From: GCA-2862585 sp036340235
Lineage (GTDB): Bacteria; Bacteroidota; Bacteroidia; Flavobacteriales; UBA7312
Assembly: GCA_036340235.1 (NCBI GenBank)
Contig: JAYYZE010000032.1
Span: 1 to 53,549 of the forward strand
DNA length: 53,549 bases
Reading direction: 5' to 3'
The stretch's first letter is position 1, and every line of letters starts with the position of its first letter. Shown piece by piece: positions 33,386 through 41,438 of the stretch. The position numbers and the translations under genes are program-made. Below the pieces are notes generated by a model. It saw nothing but the letters and a program-made list of their open reading frames with translations, searched no databases and was not told the DNA's origin.

Positions 33386-35492
33386 GGGTTATAATTATGT
33401 TCCGCCCCGGGGCACTTATTCCACTAGAATAGGTTTTATAATGCACATCTAAAAGGTTTTCAATATTTAGCTGGCCGCTTAACTTGTCGTTAATGGGTAG
33501 GCTGTAATTCATGTTTAAAGTCCACCACGAAGGATTACCATCTTCGGTAGCTTCCTCGGGGTTGTCGCTTCCATTAGGGCTGTAGTCCTCTATTGGCTTC
33601 CAGGCGTTATAGCATACGTAGAAGCCTGCTTTAAACGTTGAATTGATGCTTTGCCAGTCGAGCTGGCTTTTGCCATAAAAGGGCGGAATGTGATCTAGTG
33701 GTAGATCTGTTGTTTTATCTCTCCCAAAGGTGTATGAACAGCTGTGCTTTGTTGACCATTGAGTATTAATTTGCCAAAACCCTTGTATAGAATACCCATA
33801 TATGTATGCCTCTTTAGAGTTCGTGTTGGCATATAAAGGCAACCATTCACCATCATACAATAAGCTATCTTGCCCATTTAGTATGAAAGGCGCTTTTATA
33901 ATTGCGTCTTGCAATAAAGTATAGTAGTATGTTGCTTCAAGGTAGCTACCATCATTAGTTTTTTTGCCTAAACTAACTTCTATATTTTTAGAAAACTCTG
34001 GCGTAAGTTGTTTGTTAGGAACAGTCAGTCGCCCCGATTTAGCGAATACTTTTGTCACATCATCCACATTTGGACTCCTAAAACCTGTGGCAAAAGATAG
34101 GTGCCCTTCCCATCCGTTTAATGAGCTAGCAAATAGGCCAATACTTGATGTCACGGCCTCATTATTTAGTTTGATGTTGTTAAACGGAAGGTTGTACGTT
34201 TCGGTGTCTTTAAAGGTTGCCCCTAGTTGGCTATTGTTGTACCTAAGCCCACCACTAATAAAGCTGTTGCTATTTAATGGGTGTTTATATTGTGAATAGA
34301 TAGAAAGTGAGTGTAACTGGCTGCCACCATCGGCATAACGACTGCTACTTCCTGTGGATGCTGTGGATTCAACCATATTGTATTGGATATCGACTCCGTA
34401 ATTGAGTAGTTTGTACCCCCATTTTTTTATAAAATCGGTGGTGTTTGAATAGACCAAAACGGTTTCCTGTCGTTGAATAAGTTGTTGGTTTGGTTTTTTA
34501 CTATTTCTACTTTCTACTAATCTTTGAAACGATAAGGTGTTGTTAAAGCTATCAAACAGTGCAGTTTTGTTTTGATATTCTGTGCCAATGGCGACTAGTG
34601 CTCTTTTTTGTGGTCCATAATACCATTGTTCGAATTTAACCTCACCATCGCTAATATCATTTAATTGATCAAATCGATTAATATCAGTTGTTGAAGACAA
34701 TTGAACATTCATATTAATGCTAAGCCTCTTGTTAATATTATAACGAAGTTTTTGAACCAAATCGACTTGCTCATAGGAGGTTCCTAGTTGTTCGTTCCCC
34801 TTTGTTATGTGCGCTTCTTTACCCCATTGTTGATATCCGTGCAATCTGTTTTTTCCCATACTCAGGTTGCCAAAGTGTTGAAGGTTAATAGCCTGATAAT
34901 ACCCCCACTTGTTGCCACCCCACTGATGATCGAAATATAAATTGACGCCTTCATTTGCGCTAGCATATCGTTGTAAAAATTTCCCTTTCCAAGGATTATT
35001 GGTCTTTGCCTTTTGCGTATGATAATGGACCACTCCGCCCAAGGCATCACTTCCATATTTTACTGACGAGGGGCCAAAAATAACATCTACATTTTCTAGG
35101 GTTAATGGGCTTATGCTTATGCTGTTTTGTAAGTGACCTGATCGGTAAATGGCATTGTTAAGTCTTATGCCGTCAACTACCAGTAAAATGCGGTTTGCTT
35201 CAAAACCACGAATGATGGGGCTTCCCCCACCAGACTGACTCATTTGTATCATAATATTGCCCTCTTTTTGCAACAAATCAGCCGATGTGTTTGGCGCATA
35301 TAATTCGATACTTTCTATACTTATTTGGTTTACTCTTGTGGGGGTGAATAAGCGCTCATTTTCATTTTTGTCTTCTGCGAATATAATTTCTGGAATAAAT
35401 TGACCGAAAAGTGTAGTATCTTGTTCTTGTGCCCATGTTTCTTTGGGCCACAAAAGAAAACAAATGAATATTAGTGGCGTAATTTTTTTCAA
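33369..35492 (-). CDS. TonB-dependent outer-membrane receptor
   Basis: A 707-residue receptor that imports a ligand with TonB energy. After a signal peptide (to WAQ, about 22) the plug domain reads NTSADLLQKEGNIMIQ, SPIIRGFEANRILLVVDGIR and VKYGSDALGGVV. The barrel follows and ends IITLIAQF with a C-terminal Phe. There is no N-terminal carboxypeptidase-regulatory domain and no SusD partner, so it is not a SusC-type glycan importer. The ligand could be a siderophore, haem or cobalamin; nothing visible decides it. The start is TTG at 35492, overlapping the recO stop as TTGA. This is supported by the signal peptide that follows. Confidence 0.9.
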   Translation of the reverse strand: MKKITPLIFICFLLWPKETWAQEQDTTLFGQFIPEIIFAEDKNENERLFTPTRVNQISIESIELYAPNTSADLLQKEGNIMIQMSQSGGGSPIIRGFEANRILLVVDGIRLNNAIYRSGHLQNSISISPLTLENVDVIFGPSSVKYGSDALGGVVHYHTQKAKTNNPWKGKFLQRYASANEGVNLYFDHQWGGNKWGYYQAINLQHFGNLSMGKNRLHGYQQWGKEAHITKGNEQLGTSYEQVDLVQKLRYNINKRLSINMNVQLSSTTDINRFDQLNDISDGEVKFEQWYYGPQKRALVAIGTEYQNKTALFDSFNNTLSFQRLVESRNSKKPNQQLIQRQETVLVYSNTTDFIKKWGYKLLNYGVDIQYNMVESTASTGSSSRYADGGSQLHSLSIYSQYKHPLNSNSFISGGLRYNNSQLGATFKDTETYNLPFNNIKLNNEAVTSSIGLFASSLNGWEGHLSFATGFRSPNVDDVTKVFAKSGRLTVPNKQLTPEFSKNIEVSLGKKTNDGSYLEATYYYTLLQDAIIKAPFILNGQDSLLYDGEWLPLYANTNSKEAYIYGYSIQGFWQINTQWSTKHSCSYTFGRDKTTDLPLDHIPPFYGKSQLDWQSINSTFKAGFYVCYNAWKPIEDYSPNGSDNPEEATEDGNPSWWTLNMNYSLPINDKLSGQLNIENLLDVHYKTYSSGISAPGRNIIITLIAQF

Positions 35493-36172
35493 CTTAAGAC
35501 GGTTTCAAGTACTGATTTGGAATTGACGCCTTTGAAGCCGTCTATGTGTAGGGCATAATAATCTAATAGGAGGTTGATTACCTCTCTTTTGTTGTTGACT
35601 TTTTGACCATTAAAAGCAAGGTATAAATCCATTGTGTTTGCAATGATGTGTGGGTGTCCCTCCTTCTGTTTTGTAAATTGGCCGTTTAGTAAATCAAAGT
35701 ACTTGTAATTATGGGCGTTACTTAAGTCTGGAAATATGCCTAAATACTTACAAAAGTTGACCATAAACTGGATATGAAATTGACTGTCAAATGGTTTCTG
35801 TTCTAAGTTGTTTATGCTGTCAGTAAGAAAATCGAAGAGAGCTACATTTTTTTCTTCTTCTTTGAGGCATTTTTCTAAAACCTCAATGATAAATAAGGCT
35901 ATGCTACTTTTATAAACATCACTCGGAATGCTAGTAAAAATAGTATTCATTTTTACCTCTTTTATGCGCTGTATTGCTTTTTCTTTCTTGTGTAAAAAGG
36001 TAATATCTAATATATTCATTGGTTGATAGTATCCCATCTTTCCTTTTTTCTTTCTTACGCCATTGGCTATAAACGTTTGTGTTCCAATTTCACTTGTATA
36101 AATAGTGCTTATAATGCTGCTCTCGCCGTATTTAATGGTTTTCAAAACGATCCCTTTAGTTTCAAGATACAT
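35489..36172 (-). CDS. recO: DNA repair protein RecO
   Basis: A 227-residue protein of the RecFOR pathway that loads RecA on gapped DNA. The N-terminal OB fold begins YLETKGIVLKTIKYGESSII and continues GTQTFIANGVRKKKGKM with its basic DNA-binding patch. The helical C-terminal domain follows. The four-cysteine zinc motif found in Deinococcus RecO is absent, as is usual in Bacteroidota. It overlaps porZ by 1 base and the receptor gene by 4. Confidence 0.93.
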   Translation of the reverse strand: MYLETKGIVLKTIKYGESSIISTIYTSEIGTQTFIANGVRKKKGKMGYYQPMNILDITFLHKKEKAIQRIKEVKMNTIFTSIPSDVYKSSIALFIIEVLEKCLKEEEKNVALFDFLTDSINNLEQKPFDSQFHIQFMVNFCKYLGIFPDLSNAHNYKYFDLLNGQFTKQKEGHPHIIANTMDLYLAFNGQKVNNKREVINLLLDYYALHIDGFKGVNSKSVLETVLS

Positions 36173-38448
36173 TATTTTATAAATAAAATTTTAGAAACAA
36201 ATGTTTCGGTACCTATAGAGTTGCTCGTAAATACTAGGTAAACTCCGCTGTTTGGCCTTTCTCCAAACGCATCTTTCCCATCCCAAACAGCTTGCCCGCC
36301 AAATGCGCTCAATGACCTTACTAGGTTGCCTGCAATGTCTGTGATTTTCACATCAGCATCATTGGTTATGTTTTTTATAGCTATTGGTCCCGTGTAGCCT
36401 TCTCTTATTGGGTTGGGATACACCAAAACATTGCCATGCGCTTCTTGACCATTAGTGGCCTCACCCCTATATGAGATTAGACCTTTGTCGGTAGCAATGA
36501 ATATCTCTCCAGTTTTACCGTTGATTGAAATATCGTTGATGTTGTTTGAAAATAATGGGCTGTTTTCAGTATCAAAATGGTGAATTTGTTCACTTCCATC
36601 AGGTGAATACACAAAAACACCAGAGCTTCTAGTTCCGAACCATTTCCTGTTGGCTCCGTCTACCGCAATAGCAGAGACGCTTTCATTAGCAATAATGGGC
36701 TCAACGTATCCGCCTGTCTCTACAAGTACTTGTTGTGCATCCCCATTAATACCAAAGACCTCTTCAGGATTATAAAAAACAGCAGGACCCTTAGTTGTCC
36801 CTATCCATATTTCACCATCATTATCTTTTGCTATTGATAAGACTTCATTTGATGGTAGCCCTCCACTTCCTTTATTGACGCTTAGACGTATGTCTTGGTC
36901 GTCGGACGGTATTTCTGGGGTGTTGTTGTCATCATATACAATTATACCACCACCTTTAGCGATATAAAACCACTTTCTGCCATAATCGTCAATAACAATA
37001 TCGCCGAGTTGACTGTTTAACAGGTTGTAGCTATTTACTTTTAATGATTGCCACTCACCTCGAGGATTCATAAACACTAAACTCTTTTCTACTAAGGAAT
37101 TAGCAGCCCATAGTAGGCCGTTTTCGTCATATTCCATATCCTTTATTCTAATCCATCCATAATTACCAGCGCTAGTGTCGCTCTCAATAGTTTGAAGGCC
37201 ATTGTTTGTAGTGGTGTGGTTGTGTTGCTTGTAAACTGAATAGTTGCCAATATCTTCATCGTATTTAAGCTGAATAACGCCATCATTCCAGGTTCCTACG
37301 AACATATCTCCCTGTGGCGACTCAATAATTTTAGTAATGTCTTTTGCTTCTAGCTCATCATAATCAACATGAAACCATTGGTATCCGTCCGACCAAAACA
37401 ACCCCTCGTACGTGTTGTTGTTGTTCCATTGAACAGATATTCCGCCTGGTGATACAAAGAGTTTATCGCCAGCGCTGGTTATAGAAAAGGCTTTTTCGCT
37501 TTCAGGCCCCCCAGGAGCGTATGTTCGGATAAAATTCTCAGAAGAAATAGACATTAGGCCACGCTGTAGATCGCTTAACCAATACCTGCTGCCGTCTTTA
37601 GTCACATCTGTAATGTAATATAAATAGCTATCATCAATGATTAGTTCGAAATCGTTTGTTGTTTTCATGCGCCACAATTGTCGTTGTGAGCCTATGTACA
37701 AAGTGTCTTTGATTTCCTTAATAAATTTTAGACGATAGAATGTGCCGACCTCTGAACTGTTACTTCCTAGTCTATATACACTGTTAGAATCATTTATGGT
37801 GTAGTATATGCTATTATCAATCACCTCTAAGTCGTTTACATCCAAATAATCACTAGCGACTCGCCAATTGTTGTAATCTAGTACGTTGCTTTGTAGGCAT
37901 GCTTTATAAATGCCTTCGTTAGTTGCCGCAAATATACTGTCATTGAGCGTACAAATATCGTTTACCCCTAAGCCTCCTTCCAAAAAAACAGTATTTTTTA
38001 TCTCATAAGTGGTTAAATCTATCTCTACTATACCAAACGAACAAGATAGAAAAGCGCTTTCATCGTGAAAAGAAATGGCGTTTATTCTTTTCAGCCCAAT
38101 AATGTTTTCCCTTTCCACACCTATTATTGTATAAATATTGTTGTCTTGAATGATATCAATTATAGCGCTTTTGTAGCCAATTACAATAGAATTCGTTTGC
38201 TCTGAGTATGACATAGCGCTAATACCAACATCTGAAAGCCCATTTACTTTGCTAAGTCGTTCAATAAGGTTGTTGTTTGTGTCATATACAAATACACTGC
38301 TTTCGCATGCGACGTATATTTTGTCATCAGCATGAGCAACGGAAATAGGATTTTTGTATGGCAAATAATCTTTCCATTTACCAATTTCAGTAAGCTGAGA
38401 AAATAGGGTCAGTGGAGAAAACAGAATGAATAATAATAGTTGTTTCAC
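36172..38448 (-). CDS. porZ: T9SS surface protein PorZ
   Basis: A 758-residue exported protein. The N-terminal part after the signal peptide (to LFSQ, about 18) starts LTEIGKWKDYLPYKNPISVA, the hallmark of PorZ. Two beta-propellers follow, built of units such as NDICTLNDSIFAATNEGIYK and DNDGEIWIGTTKGPAVFYNP. The C-terminus VYPNPIREGYTGPIAIKN is a type A T9SS sorting domain. In Porphyromonas PorZ is part of the attachment complex that delivers anionic LPS to the sortase PorU. The start is GTG at 38448, supported by the signal peptide. It is followed by recO with a 1-base overlap. tRNA-Arg lies divergently upstream. Confidence 0.9.
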   Translation of the reverse strand: MKQLLLFILFSPLTLFSQLTEIGKWKDYLPYKNPISVAHADDKIYVACESSVFVYDTNNNLIERLSKVNGLSDVGISAMSYSEQTNSIVIGYKSAIIDIIQDNNIYTIIGVERENIIGLKRINAISFHDESAFLSCSFGIVEIDLTTYEIKNTVFLEGGLGVNDICTLNDSIFAATNEGIYKACLQSNVLDYNNWRVASDYLDVNDLEVIDNSIYYTINDSNSVYRLGSNSSEVGTFYRLKFIKEIKDTLYIGSQRQLWRMKTTNDFELIIDDSYLYYITDVTKDGSRYWLSDLQRGLMSISSENFIRTYAPGGPESEKAFSITSAGDKLFVSPGGISVQWNNNNTYEGLFWSDGYQWFHVDYDELEAKDITKIIESPQGDMFVGTWNDGVIQLKYDEDIGNYSVYKQHNHTTTNNGLQTIESDTSAGNYGWIRIKDMEYDENGLLWAANSLVEKSLVFMNPRGEWQSLKVNSYNLLNSQLGDIVIDDYGRKWFYIAKGGGIIVYDDNNTPEIPSDDQDIRLSVNKGSGGLPSNEVLSIAKDNDGEIWIGTTKGPAVFYNPEEVFGINGDAQQVLVETGGYVEPIIANESVSAIAVDGANRKWFGTRSSGVFVYSPDGSEQIHHFDTENSPLFSNNINDISINGKTGEIFIATDKGLISYRGEATNGQEAHGNVLVYPNPIREGYTGPIAIKNITNDADVKITDIAGNLVRSLSAFGGQAVWDGKDAFGERPNSGVYLVFTSNSIGTETFVSKILFIK

Positions 38449-38491
38449 AATCGCAAATTACTAAACTTCTAACTATTGCTATTCAATTTTA

Positions 38492-38520
38492 TTGTATGTT
38501 CAAAAACTAAATTATCTTTG
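38492..38520 (+). promoter_or_regulatory. Promoter of tRNA-Arg
   Basis: TTG at 38492-38494 and TATCTTTG at 38513-38520 are separated by 18 bases, a good two-part Bacteroidota promoter. The -7 element ends 10 bases before the first base of the tRNA. Confidence 0.7.
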
Positions 38521-38530
38521 ATCCTAATTT

Positions 38531-38604
38531 GGCTCCGTAGTTCAACTGGATAGAATATCAGATTTCGGCTCTGAGGGTTGGGGGTTCGAATCCCTCCGGA
38601 GTCA
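38531..38604 (+). tRNA. tRNA-Arg (anticodon TCG)
   Basis: The 74-base cloverleaf folds completely: acceptor GGCTCCG with CGGAGTC, D stem GTTC/GAAT, anticodon stem TCAGA/TCTGA around TTTCGGC, and T arm GGGGG-TTCGAAT-CCCTC. Discriminator A is at 38604. The anticodon TCG reads CGA arginine codons. CCA is not encoded. It has its own promoter. A 12-base copy of its T-loop region recurs 300 bases downstream. Confidence 0.95.
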
Positions 38605-38880
38605 CAACTTGTTGTAAACCAATAAAATACAACAATAACCCCAGACAGCCCTTCTAATGCGTTTTTTCTTCTTTTAGATGCTTCATTCCCGGGCGGAGTG
38701 TTAGGCTCTTAGGCGCTGTCTTTTGTTGTTTTTTTTAGTAAATACATATACTAGGCCTGAAAATTTAATATTGTAGAGCCACGCTTTAAGGTTCGACCAG
38801 CTTCCAATGACCATGCCCTTGATAAAGCTATATTGATTTTTGTTTATACTTTCGTTACGTATGCTGATTTAGTATGCGTT

Positions 38881-38900
38881 AAACTACAATAGTGTAGTTT
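38881..38900. repeat. 8-bp inverted repeat in the tRNA-mnmG spacer
   Basis: AAACTACA (38881-38888) and TGTAGTTT (38893-38900) are exact reverse complements around a 4-base loop. The right arm overlaps TAGTTTTG (38895-38902), an exact TAnnTTTG element. It could be an operator over a promoter for an unrecognised small RNA, or a terminator without a U-run; neither is supported further. Confidence 0.4.
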
Positions 38901-38907
38901 TGTAAAA

Positions 38908-38919
38908 TTCGAATCCCTC
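38908..38919 (+). repeat. 12-base copy of the tRNA-Arg T-loop sequence
   Basis: TTCGAATCCCTC at 38908-38919 repeats bases of the T arm of the tRNA-Arg gene ending at 38604. The match does not extend to the acceptor stem. Such fragments can be left by integrative elements that use tRNA 3' ends, but no integrase or other mobile gene is near. Confidence 0.35.
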
Positions 38920-39092
38920 TTCTTTCATCATTCGTTTCGCGCTGTATTCGTTCTGATGAAACAAGTGTCTAGGCACATCCTAGTCGGATCATTTTCATGT
39001 AGATGCTTATCTTGTTAGCTAGTCTGTTGGGTGCTGCAATAATCATTCCGTCCCCATACATTACTAGACGATTTCGTGTTTTCATGGCGTGT

Positions 39093-39108
39093 TGTTTCAC
39101 GTGGAACC
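39093..39108 (-). promoter_or_regulatory. parS-like ParB-binding site
   Basis: The minus strand reads GGTTCCACGTGAAACA, which differs at one of 16 positions from the well-known Bacillus parS TGTTCCACGTGAAACA. The + strand reads TGTTTCACGTGGAACC. The 14-base core is a perfect match. It lies 39 bases beyond the end of mnmG (gidA), a gene often near the replication origin in bacteria. ParA/ParB genes are not in the window. Confidence 0.7.
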
Positions 39109-39146
39109 ATTGTTCCGTATTGTTTAAAAACTTGCTTTTAGCGGGC

Positions 39147-41009
39147 CTATCTGCCCATATATACTAATAAAATATTTATATCAGAAGGGGACACGCCACT
39201 AATTCTAGAGGCCTGTCCTATTGTTTCGGGTTTCAAGTTACTAAGCTTTTCTCTTGATTCGGCGGAAATTGCCGAAATTTTATTATATTCAAAAGAAGAG
39301 GGGATTTTTATGCCTTCTAGTTTATTCGTTTTATGTACTGTTTCTTTCTCACGCTCTATGTATCCCTCGTATTTTATTTGAATTTCGACTTGTTCTAGTG
39401 ATTCCGAGTCAATAGTTTTTGTTTTAGAGTTGACACTTTCTAGTTCTATCAAATCACTTAGTGTAATTTGCGGTCGGCTTAATATTTTTGAAATTCTTGT
39501 TTTCTGTTTTACCTCGCTACTGTTATTACGTTTAAGAACTGGATTAACTTCATCAGGCTCAACATTTTCCTTCTTAAATATTGACAGAGCATGTTGAATA
39601 TTATTTTTCTTATTTTCAAGCACATCCAACCTTTGCTTGCTCACTAGTCCAATGTCAGCCCCAAGCTTTGTTAGTCTTAGATCAGCGTTGTCTTGTCGTA
39701 ATAGAATTCTGTATTCAGCCCTAGAGGTAAACATGCGATACGGCTCGTCCGTTCCTTTGGTAACAAGATCATCGATCAATACCCCAATGTATGCCTCAGA
39801 ACGTTTTAGTACTATTGGTTCTAGTTGATTTATTTTACGATGAGCATTTATTCCGGCCATCAATCCTTGGCAGGCCGCCTCTTCGTATCCAGTTGTTCCA
39901 TTTATTTGTCCAGCAAAGTATAACCCATCTATTAGCTTTGTTTCCAAGCTACGTTTTAGTTGAGTAGGCGGAAAATAGTCGTATTCAATAGCGTAGCCTG
40001 GTCTAAATATTTTGGCATTCTCAAAGCCATTAATTTTTCTAATAGCCTGATATTGAGTGTCTTCAGGAAGAGAGGTGGAGAACCCGTTTACATAAACCTC
40101 CACCGTATTCCAGCCTTCTGGCTCTACAAATATTTGATGACGATCACGCTCTGAAAAACGCTCTATCTTGTCTTCAATTGATGGACAATATCTCGGACCT
40201 AGCCCCCGAATTCGACCATTGAACATGGGTGATTTTTCAAAGCCATCTTTTAGCGTTTGGTGCACATCAGGATTAGTGTATGTGATGAAGCAACTTCTTT
40301 GAGATTCTAGTTTTGGGGTGTCCAAAAAAGAAAATTTGGAAGGCTGTTCATCTCCTTTTTGCTCTTCCATTTTTGAGTAGTTCAAAGAGCGTCCATCTGC
40401 TCTAGGGGGGGTGCCTGTTTTCATTCGCCCACTATCAAAGCCTAGCTTGTTGAGACATTCGGTTAGTCCCTCAGCAGCTTTTTCACCACTTCTGCCACCT
40501 CCAAATTGCTTTTCACCTATGTGAATTGTGCCATTTAAAAAAGTGCCGTTAGTGAGTATAACAGCGCGTGATTTGATTTTTAAACCCATGTTTGTTATCA
40601 CCCCAACGACTTTTTCGTTTTCTAACCATATATCAGTGACCATGTCTTGCCAAAAATCGATGTTTGAAATTGACTCTAGTGTTAATCGCCATTCTTCAGC
40701 AAACCGCATTCTGTCACTTTGGGCTCTTGGGCTCCACATAGCAGGCCCTTTCGAGCGGTTCAGCATCCTAAATTGAATCATGGTTTTGTCTGTGATAATA
40801 CCAGAATACCCGCCTAGGGCGTCAATTTCTCTAATGATTTGTCCTTTGGCTACTCCTCCCATGGCTGGGTTACACGACATTTGAGCAATCGTCTGAAGGT
40901 TCATGCTTATTAACAAAACGGAAGAACCAAGATTGGCGGCGGCGGCGGCAGCTTCGCAGCCTGAGTGACCCCCTCCTACAACGATGATGTCATATATTGA
41001 TCTAAACAT
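39147..41009 (-). CDS. mnmG: tRNA uridine-5-carboxymethylaminomethyl modification enzyme MnmG
   Basis: A 620-residue FAD enzyme that, with MnmE, adds the carboxymethylaminomethyl group at U34 of certain tRNAs. The N-terminal FAD motif VVGGGHSGCEAA is followed by MSCNPAMGGVAKGQIIREID. Two conserved cysteine-containing segments are SCNPAMGG and GPRYCPSIEDK. GTTGYEEAACQGLMAGINA is also typical. The C-terminal helical domain that binds MnmE is complete, with normal length. It lies 9 bases after ybeY in the DUF4175-ybeY-mnmG operon. The 3' side carries a parS-like site. Confidence 0.97.
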   Translation of the reverse strand: MFRSIYDIIVVGGGHSGCEAAAAAANLGSSVLLISMNLQTIAQMSCNPAMGGVAKGQIIREIDALGGYSGIITDKTMIQFRMLNRSKGPAMWSPRAQSDRMRFAEEWRLTLESISNIDFWQDMVTDIWLENEKVVGVITNMGLKIKSRAVILTNGTFLNGTIHIGEKQFGGGRSGEKAAEGLTECLNKLGFDSGRMKTGTPPRADGRSLNYSKMEEQKGDEQPSKFSFLDTPKLESQRSCFITYTNPDVHQTLKDGFEKSPMFNGRIRGLGPRYCPSIEDKIERFSERDRHQIFVEPEGWNTVEVYVNGFSTSLPEDTQYQAIRKINGFENAKIFRPGYAIEYDYFPPTQLKRSLETKLIDGLYFAGQINGTTGYEEAACQGLMAGINAHRKINQLEPIVLKRSEAYIGVLIDDLVTKGTDEPYRMFTSRAEYRILLRQDNADLRLTKLGADIGLVSKQRLDVLENKKNNIQHALSIFKKENVEPDEVNPVLKRNNSSEVKQKTRISKILSRPQITLSDLIELESVNSKTKTIDSESLEQVEIQIKYEGYIEREKETVHKTNKLEGIKIPSSFEYNKISAISAESREKLSNLKPETIGQASRISGVSPSDINILLVYMGR

Positions 41010-41018
41010 TCTTTTCGA

Positions 41019-41438
41019 TTAGCAAAATAGCGTTAAATATTGATTTTCTTTTTTAGTCATCATCTCTTTTTCCTTATCTGATTTATCGTTGTAGCCTATG
41101 AGGTGCAAAACACCGTGAATCATAACGCGTCTAATTTCTTCGTCAAACGGCACGGCAAAGGTAATAGCATTTTCTTTGACTCTTTCAACACTTATAAAAA
41201 TATCGCCACAAAGGCCTTCATTTTCTGTATAGTCAAATGTGATAATATCTGTGTATGTGTCGTGATTCAAATATTGTTGATTTTTATTGATTAGGTAGTT
41301 GTCGTCGCAAAAAATAAAATGTAATTCATTTACAGGTTTTTTCTCAAGTTGTGCTGTTTGTTTTAACCAAAGAGTGAGTTTTCCTTCGTCTTTGAGTTGA
41401 AATGGACAGGTGTAATGAAAGAAAATATTATTACTCAT
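41019..41438 (-). CDS. ybeY: rRNA maturation RNase YbeY
   Basis: A 139-residue metal-dependent endoribonuclease acting in 16S rRNA 3' maturation and ribosome quality control. The zinc motif reads HGVLHLIGYNDKSDKEK. The first two histidines match the usual HGxLHLxGYDH, and the third ligand position is Asp in place of His, a pattern I recall from other Bacteroidota YbeY. The upstream FDYTENEGLCGDIFIS segment is typical. It overlaps the DUF4175 gene by 8 bases and precedes mnmG. Confidence 0.93.
   Translation of the reverse strand: MSNNIFFHYTCPFQLKDEGKLTLWLKQTAQLEKKPVNELHFIFCDDNYLINKNQQYLNHDTYTDIITFDYTENEGLCGDIFISVERVKENAITFAVPFDEEIRRVMIHGVLHLIGYNDKSDKEKEMMTKKENQYLTLFC

Larger units (their letters stand above)
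38605..39146. other. Gene-free spacer between tRNA-Arg and mnmG
   Basis: No coding frame is convincing in these 542 bases, and they are less AT-rich than other spacers. Structures seen are an 8-bp inverted repeat after the tRNA (38609-38616 with 38628-38635), a partial tRNA copy at 38908-38919, and an 8-bp hairpin at 38881-38900 overlapping a TAGTTTTG. There is also a 5-bp hairpin at 38969-38983 and the parS-like site at 39093-39108. The contents suggest a former insertion site or a chromosome-organising region rather than a lost gene. Confidence 0.55.
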
